Assembly (NCBI GenBank): GCA_004295015.1
Contig: SHNE01000024.1
Coordinates: forward strand, 1 to 64,000
Reading direction: 5' to 3'
Source of the DNA: Bacteroidota bacterium
GTDB taxonomy: Bacteria > Bacteroidota > Bacteroidia > AKYH767-A > 2013-40CM-41-45
DNA length: 64,000 nucleotides
Below the pieces are notes generated by a model. It ran no database searches. It was given only the letters and a program-made list of their open reading frames with translations, and was not told the DNA's origin. The first letter of the stretch is position 1. Every line of letters starts with the position of its first letter. Below, piece by piece: positions 10,128 through 19,138 of this stretch. A program made the translations under genes and the position numbers.

Positions 10128-11912
10128 ATGAACTCTGCTCATAAGAGTATTGTGTATGACATTTTACTTAGATTTATTCTGATACAGCTTTTGTGTTTGA
10201 ATTACTTCCAGACACATGCACAAACGAGCACTACCAGAAGCCCGACAATAGCGGTGAACAGCAACCTTATCGGTTCAAACTCATGGTCATCTCCGGGGAA
10301 TGTATATACCAATGATAATTTATCAAGCTCCGTTTCAACCCGGGGAATAAGCAATTATATATCATCATCATCTTATGCGTATGATATAGCCGGTCCAGGT
10401 AACATTACGGGAATAGCAGTAGAAGTTTTGCGTGGTTCAAGTGGGGTTCAGAATGTTGCATTGCTGGATAACTGGACGAACGGAATGACCAAAAGTATTT
10501 CTGCCGGAATAAACAGATGCCTTGTTGTAATGGTTGGATTAGAAACCGGTACTGATTTAAGAGAAGTTACTTCTATGACTTATGGTGGACAGGCAATGAC
10601 ACAAGTTGCCAATGTCGCTGCTGTTTCAGGTTTCTATGCCCGGGTGCAGACGTGGATACTAAATGAAGCAGGAATTGCAGCAGCCACATCGACAACAATT
10701 TTACCCACCTTTACCGGAGTGATACATGCAGAGTATTGTGAAAATTTCTCTGCTGCAAGTTTTATTCACGTAGATCAATATGATCCTGTCCCATCGACGG
10801 TTCAATCTTCATTGACAAGTCCCCCTTCAAATTCCTATCAAATAGGTTCTCCACTCAGTACGCTAACAGGAAGCATGTCTGTTGCAGCTGTACTTACAGG
10901 TAACCGACCCACTCCGGCGCCGGCGCCGGGAGGTGCAGGAGGATTTACTGTTAACTCCTCCTTTACTGCAGGAAGCAGTATTTATTTTGCTCATGCTTCC
11001 TTCCCCACCTCGGGGGCTAGTTTTATGACATCTCATAAAGCAAGTTCCGGAATAGGAACAGAACAACCAACATATACGTTTGATGGTACTGCAAACAGAT
11101 TTGCTGCTGTAGCAATCTCTCTCCGCAGAGCAAGAAACATGGATAATGTTGTCAGGCTTACCAAAGGCGGAACTGTAGTGGGAAGCAATATGGCAAATAG
11201 CGATGTAGAATGGCCAACAAGTAATGCCTATATCACCTATGGAGGAAATGGAAATCTGTGGGGAACTACCTGGACGATATCAGATATTAATAATACAGGA
11301 TTTGGTTCTGTCTTTTCTGCTATAGTTCAAAACGGGACAGCGAATGTTGATCATATACGCATCATCGTTTGGATGGCAAGTACTCTTCCTATCACACTCC
11401 AAAATTTTAATGCCGAGCTCTTAGATAATAATGTAATTATTGAATGGAGAACCAGCTCAGAAATTAATAATGAATACTTCACAGTGGAACGTTCTGCAAA
11501 CTCAAAAAACTGGGATGAGATTCAAAAAATTGAAGGCGCGGGAATGAGTACAAATTCCATTGACTACCAAGTAATAGATTCTTCCCCCTTAGATGGTATT
11601 TCTTACTACCGTTTAAAGCAAACAGATTACGACGGAACTTCGACCTACTCCAAAACTAAATTTGTAAATTATATCAATAAGGAAAAACAAATAGTCCTAT
11701 ATCCAAAACCCGCTTCAAATTATATTTCGATAAAGTCTGATGAAGAAGTATTAAAAATCAATATCCTGGATGCATCGGGGCAGATAATAAAAGTTTTCAC
11801 CAATTGTGCCGGCAGAATGGATATCTCAAGCATTCAACCGGGCCTTTATTATGTTGAGGTAATCAATTCCAATGATTCCTATTACCGTAAGTTGTATGTT
11901 CAAAGGTTTTGA
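10128..11912 (+). CDS. T9SS cargo protein with type A sorting domain
   Basis: This 594-residue secreted protein starts with a signal peptide ending near THAQ (residue 32). A large beta-rich region of unknown function follows (about 35-415), with a Pro/Gly linker near residue 265. A fibronectin III-like domain covers about 423-510 (VIIEWRTSSEINNEYFTVERS, SYYRLKQTDYDG). The C-terminal T9SS sorting domain is at about 520-594 (ISIKSDEEVLKINILDASGQ, LYYVEVINSN). The usual YPNP motif at the start of the sorting domain reads YPKP. The protein is probably moved across the outer membrane by T9SS and then anchored or released. Its 3' end is four bases from the convergent neighbour. Confidence 0.85.
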   Translation: MNSAHKSIVYDILLRFILIQLLCLNYFQTHAQTSTTRSPTIAVNSNLIGSNSWSSPGNVYTNDNLSSSVSTRGISNYISSSSYAYDIAGPGNITGIAVEVLRGSSGVQNVALLDNWTNGMTKSISAGINRCLVVMVGLETGTDLREVTSMTYGGQAMTQVANVAAVSGFYARVQTWILNEAGIAAATSTTILPTFTGVIHAEYCENFSAASFIHVDQYDPVPSTVQSSLTSPPSNSYQIGSPLSTLTGSMSVAAVLTGNRPTPAPAPGGAGGFTVNSSFTAGSSIYFAHASFPTSGASFMTSHKASSGIGTEQPTYTFDGTANRFAAVAISLRRARNMDNVVRLTKGGTVVGSNMANSDVEWPTSNAYITYGGNGNLWGTTWTISDINNTGFGSVFSAIVQNGTANVDHIRIIVWMASTLPITLQNFNAELLDNNVIIEWRTSSEINNEYFTVERSANSKNWDEIQKIEGAGMSTNSIDYQVIDSSPLDGISYYRLKQTDYDGTSTYSKTKFVNYINKEKQIVLYPKPASNYISIKSDEEVLKINILDASGQIIKVFTNCAGRMDISSIQPGLYYVEVINSNDSYYRKLYVQRF

Positions 11913-11916
11913 ATAC

Positions 11917-13374
11917 TTAGTTAATCCGCACAATCCATTTCACTGACTGCTGATTAAAATTGTCGGTAAAACGCACTAAGTATGCACCGGCTTCCAAATC
12001 TTCTATATCAACTTCAGTCCGAAGATCTCTTATTATAATTTCCTTGACAATTTCTCCAAGCAAAGAAACAATGTGCAATGTTCCGCCCGGTTTTTCTATG
12101 TCCAGATAAAACGATTTCTGTGCCGGATTAGGATAAACATTGATCAAACTACTCTTTTCAATACTTGCTATTCTTGTTTCTAAAAGTGTATCGCCGTATA
12201 AAACTCCATCCATAAACGAACCTATGCGCTTGGTACAGCTATAATAAAAAGCATCATCACAATATTCAATATGCCCTTGCTTGCTGTTATATACATAGTG
12301 ATAGGCAACATCAAAGGCTTCATAAATCTGGCAATTGGAAGTGTCTACAGAAGCACCACCATAATTAATCTTATAGCTTATTGAGCTGTCCTGTTCACGC
12401 AACAGACTTTCGGTAAAAGCAATATCATTAAACGAAAAATTGCTCCTCTCAGTAATAGAAAACCAATTTGTAGGTGCTTCAAGAATACTCTTATAATAAT
12501 CGACAGAAAGAATTTCAGTAACTGTATCTGTCCAGTGAGTTCCCGTAGGTAATTGAAAGTGTTGACGAATACTTTGGTACATGAGTGAGTCCGTTGTAAT
12601 TGTAACACTAATAATGGAGTCTCTGAAATAATGGTAGGTAGATGGGTAAGGAAAGTATGGATGGCTTTCCGTTAGCCAGTTCAAAATATCACCGACCTTA
12701 TATGGGAAGAAATCCAGATAAGTTGGTGCTTGAAAACCATAATTACCAAGTGAATCATTCAAACCAATCAAATGATGCTCTTCTTTGTTGTGATATTGCA
12801 AGTTGAGAAACTCAAGGTAATCAAGCAAACCGTAAGTTTTACTCAACCTGATGACAAAACCGGATAATGGTGAATTGTAAAGATTAGCACCATCATATGT
12901 TGATAAAGTAAACTCTTTTACTGAATCAGTGACACCTAAAAACGATTGAACTGAAATAGAAGTGCAAGTAAATTCTATATCGGTAAAACCATTTCGAGAT
13001 GGACCTGAAATGCGCCACGACTCGCCTAGGTTCTTTAGAGGTAAAAAATACAATTCCGGAGAAAAAATAATTGTATCCCCTGAATAAACCAATGAATCGA
13101 ATTCGTTATTGAGCCAATACCAGTACACTAAAGAGTAATCAACTACTTCATCATAACAGAGTCCGTATTCGTATCCCGAAGACTTCCGATTAGGAAACGT
13201 AGATTCAAAACCACTTCGTTGAACAACCGAATCAAATGCAACCAAATTAATTCTCTCATATCCCGAATATGGAATTGAATAATAACTTTTCTGATTCAAT
13301 GGAAATAAATCCCAATCGGCTTTTACTGAATGAAATGTTAAGCACAAAAGAAATAAAATATAAAGTCGTTTCAT
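11917..13374 (-). CDS. T9SS cargo protein, tandem paralog 1
   Basis: This 485-residue secreted protein has a signal peptide of about 19 residues (MKRLYILFLLCLTFHSVKA). A body of about 380 residues shares many motifs with the next gene: ADWDLFPLNQKSYY at the N-terminus, PTYLDFFPYK in the middle and SFMDGVLYGDT near 395. A type A sorting domain ends it, with the standard VYPNPAQKSFYLDI, AGAYLVRF and a basic tail. I do not recognise the body. It lies 16 bases from the second paralog and is probably in the same operon. Confidence 0.82.
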   Translation of the reverse strand: MKRLYILFLLCLTFHSVKADWDLFPLNQKSYYSIPYSGYERINLVAFDSVVQRSGFESTFPNRKSSGYEYGLCYDEVVDYSLVYWYWLNNEFDSLVYSGDTIIFSPELYFLPLKNLGESWRISGPSRNGFTDIEFTCTSISVQSFLGVTDSVKEFTLSTYDGANLYNSPLSGFVIRLSKTYGLLDYLEFLNLQYHNKEEHHLIGLNDSLGNYGFQAPTYLDFFPYKVGDILNWLTESHPYFPYPSTYHYFRDSIISVTITTDSLMYQSIRQHFQLPTGTHWTDTVTEILSVDYYKSILEAPTNWFSITERSNFSFNDIAFTESLLREQDSSISYKINYGGASVDTSNCQIYEAFDVAYHYVYNSKQGHIEYCDDAFYYSCTKRIGSFMDGVLYGDTLLETRIASIEKSSLINVYPNPAQKSFYLDIEKPGGTLHIVSLLGEIVKEIIIRDLRTEVDIEDLEAGAYLVRFTDNFNQQSVKWIVRIN

Positions 13375-13390
13375 AGAGTTTTATTAAAAA

Positions 13391-14881
13391 TCAGTGTTGC
13401 ACAACAAACTTTTTCCTCCCTACTTTCTTGCTTACCGGATCAGATACTGTTATGAAATAAAATCCATTCGCAAACTGAGCAATATTTATTTCTTTCGAGC
13501 AGGTGGATTCTGAAAGCTCTGCTATGTCGGAGTAGACTATCGATCCGGATAGATTTGTTATCTCGATTTTAGCTTTTTGCGCTGATCTTGTTAAAAGCGA
13601 AATGCATAATTTATTGATTGCAGGATTTGGAGATATGTCAAGTAAGTTTTCCAATGAGACTTGTTCAATTCCGGTTACAAAATTTGTATCACCGTACAGA
13701 ACTCCATCCATATAGGAGCCGATTAATTTTGTGCAATTATAGTGGAAGGCATCATTACAGTATTCAGTAAATCCCTGTTTGGTATTGTATATGAAGTGTT
13801 GGCCCACATCGATGTATTGCCCAAGCTGACACATATTCGTGTCAACATAATGCCCTTCTTGGTTAATTCTATAAGAAATTGAACTGTCTTGTTCCAAGAC
13901 ATATGACGTCGAAAAAGAAATATCAGAATTTGCCAAATTGGCTTGAGAACTTAATACCAACCAATTGCTTGGACATTCTGTGATTCCTTTGAAATACTCA
14001 ACCGCATAGGCAATTTCCGCAGTGTCGCTGGAATAATATCCGTTGCCGGGATTATATCCTTGTCTATAGCTCGTGTATTTGAGCGTGTCAGCAGTTATGA
14101 GCACACTCAATATTAACTCGTGTGAATATAAGGTTGTTGAAGGACTCCATGGAGGCAAATCCTGAAATTTCCAATTTAATACATCGCCTGCTTTGTAGGG
14201 AAAAAAATCCAGATAAGTTGGTGGCTGAAAACCATAAGTACCTGTAGAATCTGAAAGTCCTGTTAACAAATGTGACTCTTTAAAATGATGTTCAAGCAAA
14301 TAAAACGAAGGATAATCCAGCAAACCGTAATTCTTACTTAGTTTAATGACGTAAGCGCTAAGTGATGAATTAACAAGTGTTGTTCCATCATAGGTTGAAA
14401 GTGTAAACTCCTTTACAGAATCTGTAATGCCGAGAAAGGACTGCAGAGTTAAGGATGTACAGGTAAATTCAACATCTGTAACTCCGTTATACAAAGCACC
14501 GGAGATACGCCAGGATTCACCAACAGAAACTTTTGGTAAAAAATAAAGTTTCGAAGAATAACGAACGGTATCACCTGAATAAATCAATGAATCGATTTCA
14601 GTGTCCATCCATCCATATCCCGCTACAAAATTATTTACATCTGTTACTGCTTCATAGCATTGCTCCAATCCATTGCCCGAATATTTTCGGTTCATAAATG
14701 CAGATTGAAATCCGGACCGTTGAACAATAGTATCTATAGCAATTAAATTAATTTGCTCGATGTTGTCATGGTAGTCAGTATAGCGATAATATGATTTCTG
14801 ATTCAATGGAAACAAATCCCAATCGGCCTTGGCTGATTCTACAGTGATACAAAGAATAATAAAAACGTAAAGTTTATTCAT
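13391..14881 (-). CDS. T9SS cargo protein, tandem paralog 2
   Basis: This 496-residue paralog of the preceding gene has the same layout: signal peptide, ADWDLFPLNQKSYY, PTYLDFFPYKAGDVLNW and SYMDGVLYGDT. Its C-terminal sorting domain is much less like that of its partner than the body is. It reads ISPNPAINKLCISL and NGFYFITVSDP, and ends RKKFVVQH. This suggests the duplication is old or that the sorting domain was exchanged. The function of the body is unknown. It is the first gene of the pair. TATCTTGT, two bases off the -7 consensus, lies about 30 bases upstream. Confidence 0.82.
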   Translation of the reverse strand: MNKLYVFIILCITVESAKADWDLFPLNQKSYYRYTDYHDNIEQINLIAIDTIVQRSGFQSAFMNRKYSGNGLEQCYEAVTDVNNFVAGYGWMDTEIDSLIYSGDTVRYSSKLYFLPKVSVGESWRISGALYNGVTDVEFTCTSLTLQSFLGITDSVKEFTLSTYDGTTLVNSSLSAYVIKLSKNYGLLDYPSFYLLEHHFKESHLLTGLSDSTGTYGFQPPTYLDFFPYKAGDVLNWKFQDLPPWSPSTTLYSHELILSVLITADTLKYTSYRQGYNPGNGYYSSDTAEIAYAVEYFKGITECPSNWLVLSSQANLANSDISFSTSYVLEQDSSISYRINQEGHYVDTNMCQLGQYIDVGQHFIYNTKQGFTEYCNDAFHYNCTKLIGSYMDGVLYGDTNFVTGIEQVSLENLLDISPNPAINKLCISLLTRSAQKAKIEITNLSGSIVYSDIAELSESTCSKEINIAQFANGFYFITVSDPVSKKVGRKKFVVQH

Positions 14882-15089
14882 GCAGAAAGGATCTAATAGT
14901 ATACAAGATAATGATTTTCAGTCCTGATGATAGTCCCTTGGACAAAATTTTACATTAACAATAATTCCAATGAGTCTCTGCTGCCATATTTTACTTTTTG
15001 ACTGCAAAAAGCATATTGTTTGAATAGATTTACTGTTGAAACTTGCCAATTAAAGAACGCAAACACAAGCCCTCATCCCCCAATTTTCA

Positions 15090-15097
15090 TAACTTTG
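15090..15097 (+). promoter_or_regulatory. Bacteroidota -7 promoter box TAACTTTG
   Basis: TAACTTTG matches TAnnTTTG and lies 24 bases before the ATG of the permease gene. No clear -33 TTTG element is seen at the expected distance. Confidence 0.5.
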
Positions 15098-15121
15098 GCC
15101 TAGCTTCCGGAAAGCACATTT

Positions 15122-16363
15122 ATGAACCTTGCTCCTTTTATTGCCCGTCGGTATTTCTTCTCAAAAAAATCCCAAAGAGCCATCAATATTATATCGATGA
15201 TCTCAGTGGTGGGTGTGACCATAGGCACTGCTGCATTGATCATCGTGCTTTCTGTTTTCAATGGTTTTGAAAACCTCATCCTTCGCTTATACAATTCTTT
15301 TGATCCGGATTTGAAAATATCTAAGGTTGAAGGAAAGTCTTTTGATTTGAAGACCTTTCCTTTACATGAGATTAAAAATCTTGAAGGAGTACTTTACCTG
15401 ACTGAAGTATTAGAAGAAAATGCCTTGGTTAAATACAGGGACAAACAAACCATCGTGAGCATTAAAGGTGTCAGTGATGTTTTTGAAAAGATGACCGGAA
15501 TAGACACGATGATTAGTGAAGGAGAATTTCTGTTGAAAAAAGGAGATTTGAATTTTGCTGTGGTAGGAGGTGGTATTGCATATAATCTTCAACTAAACCT
15601 GAATGATTTATTGTCCCAAATGGAAATTTATGCGCCAAGAAAAAATTCTGCTTCCTTACTGAATGCCGAAGAGGCCTTCAACCGCCGCTTTCTTAGTCCC
15701 TCAGGTGTTTTTTCCATACAACAGGAGTTTGACACAAAATATATTATCGTGCCCATTCGCTTCGCCTATGAAATACTGGAAAAAGATTCACAGGTTTCCT
15801 CCATTGAACTTGGCTTAAAACCCGGAGTAAAATCAGACGAGATTCAGGCCGGGATTAAAACTCTCCTTGGAAATTCATACGAAGTTAAAAATCGCTATGA
15901 GCAGCATGAACTGATCTACAAGATAATGAAATCAGAAAAGTGGGCGGTATTTCTCATCCTGACTTTCATTCTTATCATTGCAACCTTTAACGTAATAAGC
16001 TCACTCACCATGTTGGTGATCGAGAAAAAGAAGGACATTACCATTTTGCACAGCCTTGGTGCCAACTCATCCTTACTTCGAAAAATATTTTTAGTAGAAG
16101 GGATTTTTATCACATCCATGGGAGCATTTATCGGACTGGCGCTTGGATTTATTATTTGCTTCCTGCAAGAACGATATGGCTTGATACAATTAGGAGGAAG
16201 CGGCTCATTTGTGATTGATGCCTACCCTGTAAAAATGGAAGCGGCAGATTTCTTCTATGTAACGGCAACTGTCTTTGTTATTGGTTTCATTGCTGCCTGG
16301 TATCCAAGCAAAAGATTGATTGGCGGCATTGTAAACCTAAGCGAAGTAAAAGCAGACGAGTAA
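15122..16363 (+). CDS. LolC/E-like FtsX-family ABC permease
   Basis: This 413-residue inner-membrane permease has the MacB/LolE layout. The first helix is at about 22-48 (NIISMISVVGVTIGTAALIIVLSVFNG), followed by a large periplasmic domain (about 55-265). Three C-terminal helices carry the FtsX domain (about 275-400), with EKKKDITILHSLGAN as the coupling helix. It probably works in lipoprotein release to the outer membrane with a separate ATPase not found here. From my knowledge of Bacteroidota gene order, this permease often follows rbfA; here it lies 13 kb away. The start is supported by a TAACTTTG box 24 bases upstream. Confidence 0.87.
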   Translation: MNLAPFIARRYFFSKKSQRAINIISMISVVGVTIGTAALIIVLSVFNGFENLILRLYNSFDPDLKISKVEGKSFDLKTFPLHEIKNLEGVLYLTEVLEENALVKYRDKQTIVSIKGVSDVFEKMTGIDTMISEGEFLLKKGDLNFAVVGGGIAYNLQLNLNDLLSQMEIYAPRKNSASLLNAEEAFNRRFLSPSGVFSIQQEFDTKYIIVPIRFAYEILEKDSQVSSIELGLKPGVKSDEIQAGIKTLLGNSYEVKNRYEQHELIYKIMKSEKWAVFLILTFILIIATFNVISSLTMLVIEKKKDITILHSLGANSSLLRKIFLVEGIFITSMGAFIGLALGFIICFLQERYGLIQLGGSGSFVIDAYPVKMEAADFFYVTATVFVIGFIAAWYPSKRLIGGIVNLSEVKADE

Positions 16364-16398
16364 GTACAACTTAAGAGTACTCTTCCGTAAAAAACATT

Positions 16399-17430
16399 CT
16401 ATTCTCCGCTAAATTGCTTCAGGAAGCGAACATCATTTTCAGAAAAGAGTCTCAGGTCTTTTACATCATGACGAAGCATGGCAATACGTTCTATGCCCAT
16501 GCCAAAAGCGAAACCCGTATACTTTTCAGCATCGATGCCGCAATTCGTCAAAACATTCGGATCAACCATACCACAGCCTAATATTTCCAGCCAGCCGGTA
16601 TACTTGCACACATTGCATCCTTTGCCTTTGCAAATACTGCATGTCACATCCATCTCGGCGGAAGGTTCTGTAAAAGGAAAATAAGAGGGACGCAAACGGA
16701 TTTTTGTTTCAGCACCAAACATCTCTCTTGAAAAATAAAGTAAAGTCTGCTTCATATCAGCAAAAGAAACTCCTTCGTCAATATATAATCCTTCAACCTG
16801 ATGAAAAAAACAATGAGCGCGTGCAGAAATAGCTTCATTCCGGTAAACTCTTCCCGGTGCTAAAATCCTGATTGGCGGCTTGGTTGTTTCCATCACTCTG
16901 ACTTGTATGGAGGAGGTGTGTGTCCTTAAGGCAATCGAATCGGTTCCTTCACGCTGTTCGATGAAGAAAGTATCCTGCATATCTCTTGCCGGATGATTCT
17001 CCGGAAAATTCAGAGCCGTAAAATTATGCCAGTCATCTTCGATCTCCGGACCTTGTGCGACCGTAAAACCAATGCGTCCAAAAATACTTAGTATGCGGTT
17101 TCGGGTAATTGAGATTGGATGTCGCGATCCCAAAACGTAAGGCTCGGCAGGTAAACTCAGGTCAAGGTCAGAGTGCCCACCTGAATCGCTGACTGATTCG
17201 AGGCCGGTCATTGCCAGCTGAAATTTTTCCTCCGCTTTCGTCTTTAGCTCATTAACCAGGAGTCCAAAATCTTTGCGATGCTCGACCGGTATATTCTTCA
17301 TCTCAGAGAAAAGATCAGTAAGCACCCCCTTTTTCGACAAATACTTTAAGCGAAAAGCTTCCAGTTGATCCTTGGTTGAGGCCACATAATTGTCAACTTC
17401 TGAAATAAGTTGCTTTATCTTATCCTGCAT
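16399..17430 (-). CDS. pheS: Phenylalanine-tRNA ligase, alpha subunit
   Basis: This 343-residue class II synthetase subunit charges tRNA-Phe together with PheT, which is not in the window. It has an N-terminal coiled-coil tRNA-binding arm (residues 1-90). The catalytic core includes GPEIEDDWHNFTALNFPENHPARD, motif 2 RVYRNEAISARAHCFFHQVEG and the C-terminal motif 3 GFAFGMGIERIAML. A CSICKGKGCNVCKYTG zinc-ribbon-like stretch is typical of many bacterial PheS. Length is normal. It lies 66 bases from the upstream cyclophilin gene on the same strand. Confidence 0.96.
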   Translation of the reverse strand: MQDKIKQLISEVDNYVASTKDQLEAFRLKYLSKKGVLTDLFSEMKNIPVEHRKDFGLLVNELKTKAEEKFQLAMTGLESVSDSGGHSDLDLSLPAEPYVLGSRHPISITRNRILSIFGRIGFTVAQGPEIEDDWHNFTALNFPENHPARDMQDTFFIEQREGTDSIALRTHTSSIQVRVMETTKPPIRILAPGRVYRNEAISARAHCFFHQVEGLYIDEGVSFADMKQTLLYFSREMFGAETKIRLRPSYFPFTEPSAEMDVTCSICKGKGCNVCKYTGWLEILGCGMVDPNVLTNCGIDAEKYTGFAFGMGIERIAMLRHDVKDLRLFSENDVRFLKQFSGE

Positions 17431-17496
17431 AATGATTGTAAAAAATCAAAATTGACGTCTAAATCCGAAGAAATAACCGTATAAAATGATTGAGAA

Positions 17497-18231
17497 TTAG
17501 TTTTTCTTTGTTTTTTTAGATCCCATATCCTCTATCAGCGGTTCAGGTTTGATGAGAGTTATTTTCATGCGCACATCCTGCAAAGGTCGGTGATCATTTG
17601 GACGAATTTGAACATTTGCAATTTTATCAATGACATCCAAGCCTTCGATTACTTGTCCGAAAACAGTATAGCTATTATCTAAAGGTGGATATCCACCAAC
17701 TGTCGAATAAGTACTCTTTTTCAAGTCTGAAAGTTTAACTCCTTGCTGTAAAGCCATCATATCAAGCTGCTCCGGTTGGAAAGTTTGCCCCTGAACTATA
17801 TAAAACTGACAGCCACTTGAATTTTTCAAAGGGTTGTTTTCACCGAATCGCGCGGCAGCCAAAGCTCCTTTTCGATGAAACAAGGTATCATTGAACTCAG
17901 CCGGAACAGTGTAACCGACATCTCCCATCCCTAAGCCTTGTTCCGGCGGAGCATTTTTAGAAAGTGGATCTCCTCCTTGAATCATGAAATTTTTAATAAC
18001 CCGATGAAATAAGAGGCTATCATAAAATCCGGTTTCAACGAGCTTTATAAAATTATCCCGGTGTTTTGGGGTGACGTCATATAATAAGACCTTCATATCC
18101 CCGAATTCCGTGTGGATTAGCACCATTTGACCTTTAAGTGCTGTATCTGATGGAGCCGTTCCGTCTTTTTGTGCAAAAAGTGAAACACTCAACATCATAA
18201 AGAGCGTACTAATGGCAGTGTAATACTTCAT
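17497..18231 (-). CDS. Exported cyclophilin-type peptidyl-prolyl isomerase
   Basis: This 244-residue protein catalyses cis-trans isomerisation of prolyl bonds in the periplasm. The start at 18231 is chosen because it begins a clear signal peptide (MKYYTAISTLFMMLSVSLFAQ). The cyclophilin fold follows from about residue 37, with FHRVIKNFMIQGGD, an NSSGCQFYIV core and YTVFGQVIEGLDVIDKI. The family arginine of FHRV is present. The insert between the Phe/Gln core and the TVFG strand is longer than in minimal cyclophilins. It is divergent from a small lipoprotein gene. Confidence 0.92.
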   Translation of the reverse strand: MKYYTAISTLFMMLSVSLFAQKDGTAPSDTALKGQMVLIHTEFGDMKVLLYDVTPKHRDNFIKLVETGFYDSLLFHRVIKNFMIQGGDPLSKNAPPEQGLGMGDVGYTVPAEFNDTLFHRKGALAAARFGENNPLKNSSGCQFYIVQGQTFQPEQLDMMALQQGVKLSDLKKSTYSTVGGYPPLDNSYTVFGQVIEGLDVIDKIANVQIRPNDHRPLQDVRMKITLIKPEPLIEDMGSKKTKKN

Positions 18232-18286
18232 ATTTTCTAGTATTTTTGTATTGTTCGGCTGTGGCTGCAATATTAACCAAAATCAA

Positions 18287-18655
18287 ATGAATAAAGAAAA
18301 AAGCGGTCGGCTTGCAGGATTGATAATGCTTGGATTTTTTCTCTCTCTGAGTTTTTTTTCCTGTAAGAAAGATGGTCCGACAAAAGCAGTTATTTCTGTT
18401 GTCGATTCAATAAATCGTCCGGTGCAAGGTGCTCAGGTAATCTTATGGCAGGATACAGCCGTGAATAAAACCAATGGTGTTGCCTCTGATTTAAGAGTAG
18501 TTAAAACAAGTGATGCAGCCGGAAAAGCTGAATTCGAATTTCAACTTGAGGCTTTTTTAAATATTGACGTTATTTATAATGCGGATACAAGCAGAAGTTT
18601 TATCCGATTGAAAGAACATGAAACGGTAAACAAAACTGTCGTCATTTCTCTCTGA
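18287..18655 (+). CDS. Small lipoprotein with Ig/carboxypeptidase-regulatory-like domain
   Basis: This 122-residue lipoprotein has a lipobox LSFFSC at about residues 22-27, followed by CKKDG. The mature part is one beta-sandwich-like domain (AVISVVDSINRPVQGAQVILWQD, TSDAAGKAEFEF), typical of carboxypeptidase-regulatory or Big-type folds. I chose the ATG at 18287 because the longer upstream frame lacks a signal peptide. The function is unknown. Confidence 0.7.
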   Translation: MNKEKSGRLAGLIMLGFFLSLSFFSCKKDGPTKAVISVVDSINRPVQGAQVILWQDTAVNKTNGVASDLRVVKTSDAAGKAEFEFQLEAFLNIDVIYNADTSRSFIRLKEHETVNKTVVISL

Positions 18656-18699
18656 GGATTTCAATTATTTTCAACTGATTCATCCTTGATACCAATTAA

Positions 18700-19065
18700 T
18701 CAAAGATCAATTCGGATTCCAATTTCTAATTCAAAGTATTCAATAGCTGCCTGCTTAAGCAGCAAATCTTGCTCGCGTAACGTCAGAGGCGGTAATTTCT
18801 TTTGCATTTCCCATGAAGGCCAACCCTGCTCGTCCTGTCCTACCAAGTGATAGTATCCGAAGTTGCTGAGCAATCGACAAACAGCGATATGCATTAAATC
18901 CTGCTTTTCATCCTTAGAATATTTCATAGGGCCTTTGCCTAACTCCTGGACTCCTATTAAAAACAGAATGGTTTGTAAATCAGGCGCTTCTCCGAACTGC
19001 TCAGCAAGATGAGCCGTGAGACGTTCCCATTTATCTTTTAAAACCTGCAAATCTACCTGATCCAT
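18700..19065 (-). CDS. Conserved-looking cytoplasmic protein, function unknown
   Basis: This 121-residue protein is mostly helical with no signal peptide, and I do not recognise the family. Segments such as DLQTILFLIGVQELGKGPMKYSKDEKQDLMHIAVCRLL and FGYYHLVGQDEQGWPSWEM look conserved. The start at 19065 is preferred over the longer frame because a perfect TACCTTTG box lies seven bases upstream of it, inside the longer frame. The transcript would have almost no leader. It is divergent from the interrupted von Willebrand gene. Confidence 0.65.
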   Translation of the reverse strand: MDQVDLQVLKDKWERLTAHLAEQFGEAPDLQTILFLIGVQELGKGPMKYSKDEKQDLMHIAVCRLLSNFGYYHLVGQDEQGWPSWEMQKKLPPLTLREQDLLLKQAAIEYFELEIGIRIDL

Positions 19066-19072
19066 ATTGCTG

Positions 19073-19080
19073 CAAAGGTA
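19073..19080 (-). promoter_or_regulatory. Bacteroidota -7 promoter box TACCTTTG (minus)
   Basis: On the minus strand this reads TACCTTTG. It ends seven bases before the ATG at 19065, which predicts a leaderless or nearly leaderless transcript. Confidence 0.55.
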
Positions 19081-19101
19081 TTCACTATTTTCGGGGATTG
19101 C

Positions 19102-19109
19102 TACCTTTG
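19102..19109 (+). promoter_or_regulatory. Bacteroidota -7 promoter box TACCTTTG (plus)
   Basis: TACCTTTG on the plus strand lies 29 bases before the GTG at 19139. It supports that start over the TTG at 19067, which is upstream of the box. Confidence 0.5.
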
Positions 19110-19138
19110 CCAGCCTTGCCATAAATGCTCTCAACCCT

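Noticed and set aside
10905-10935. GC-rich palindromic patch as a regulatory site
   Set aside because: It lies inside a coding region and is explained by codons for a Pro/Ala/Gly linker.
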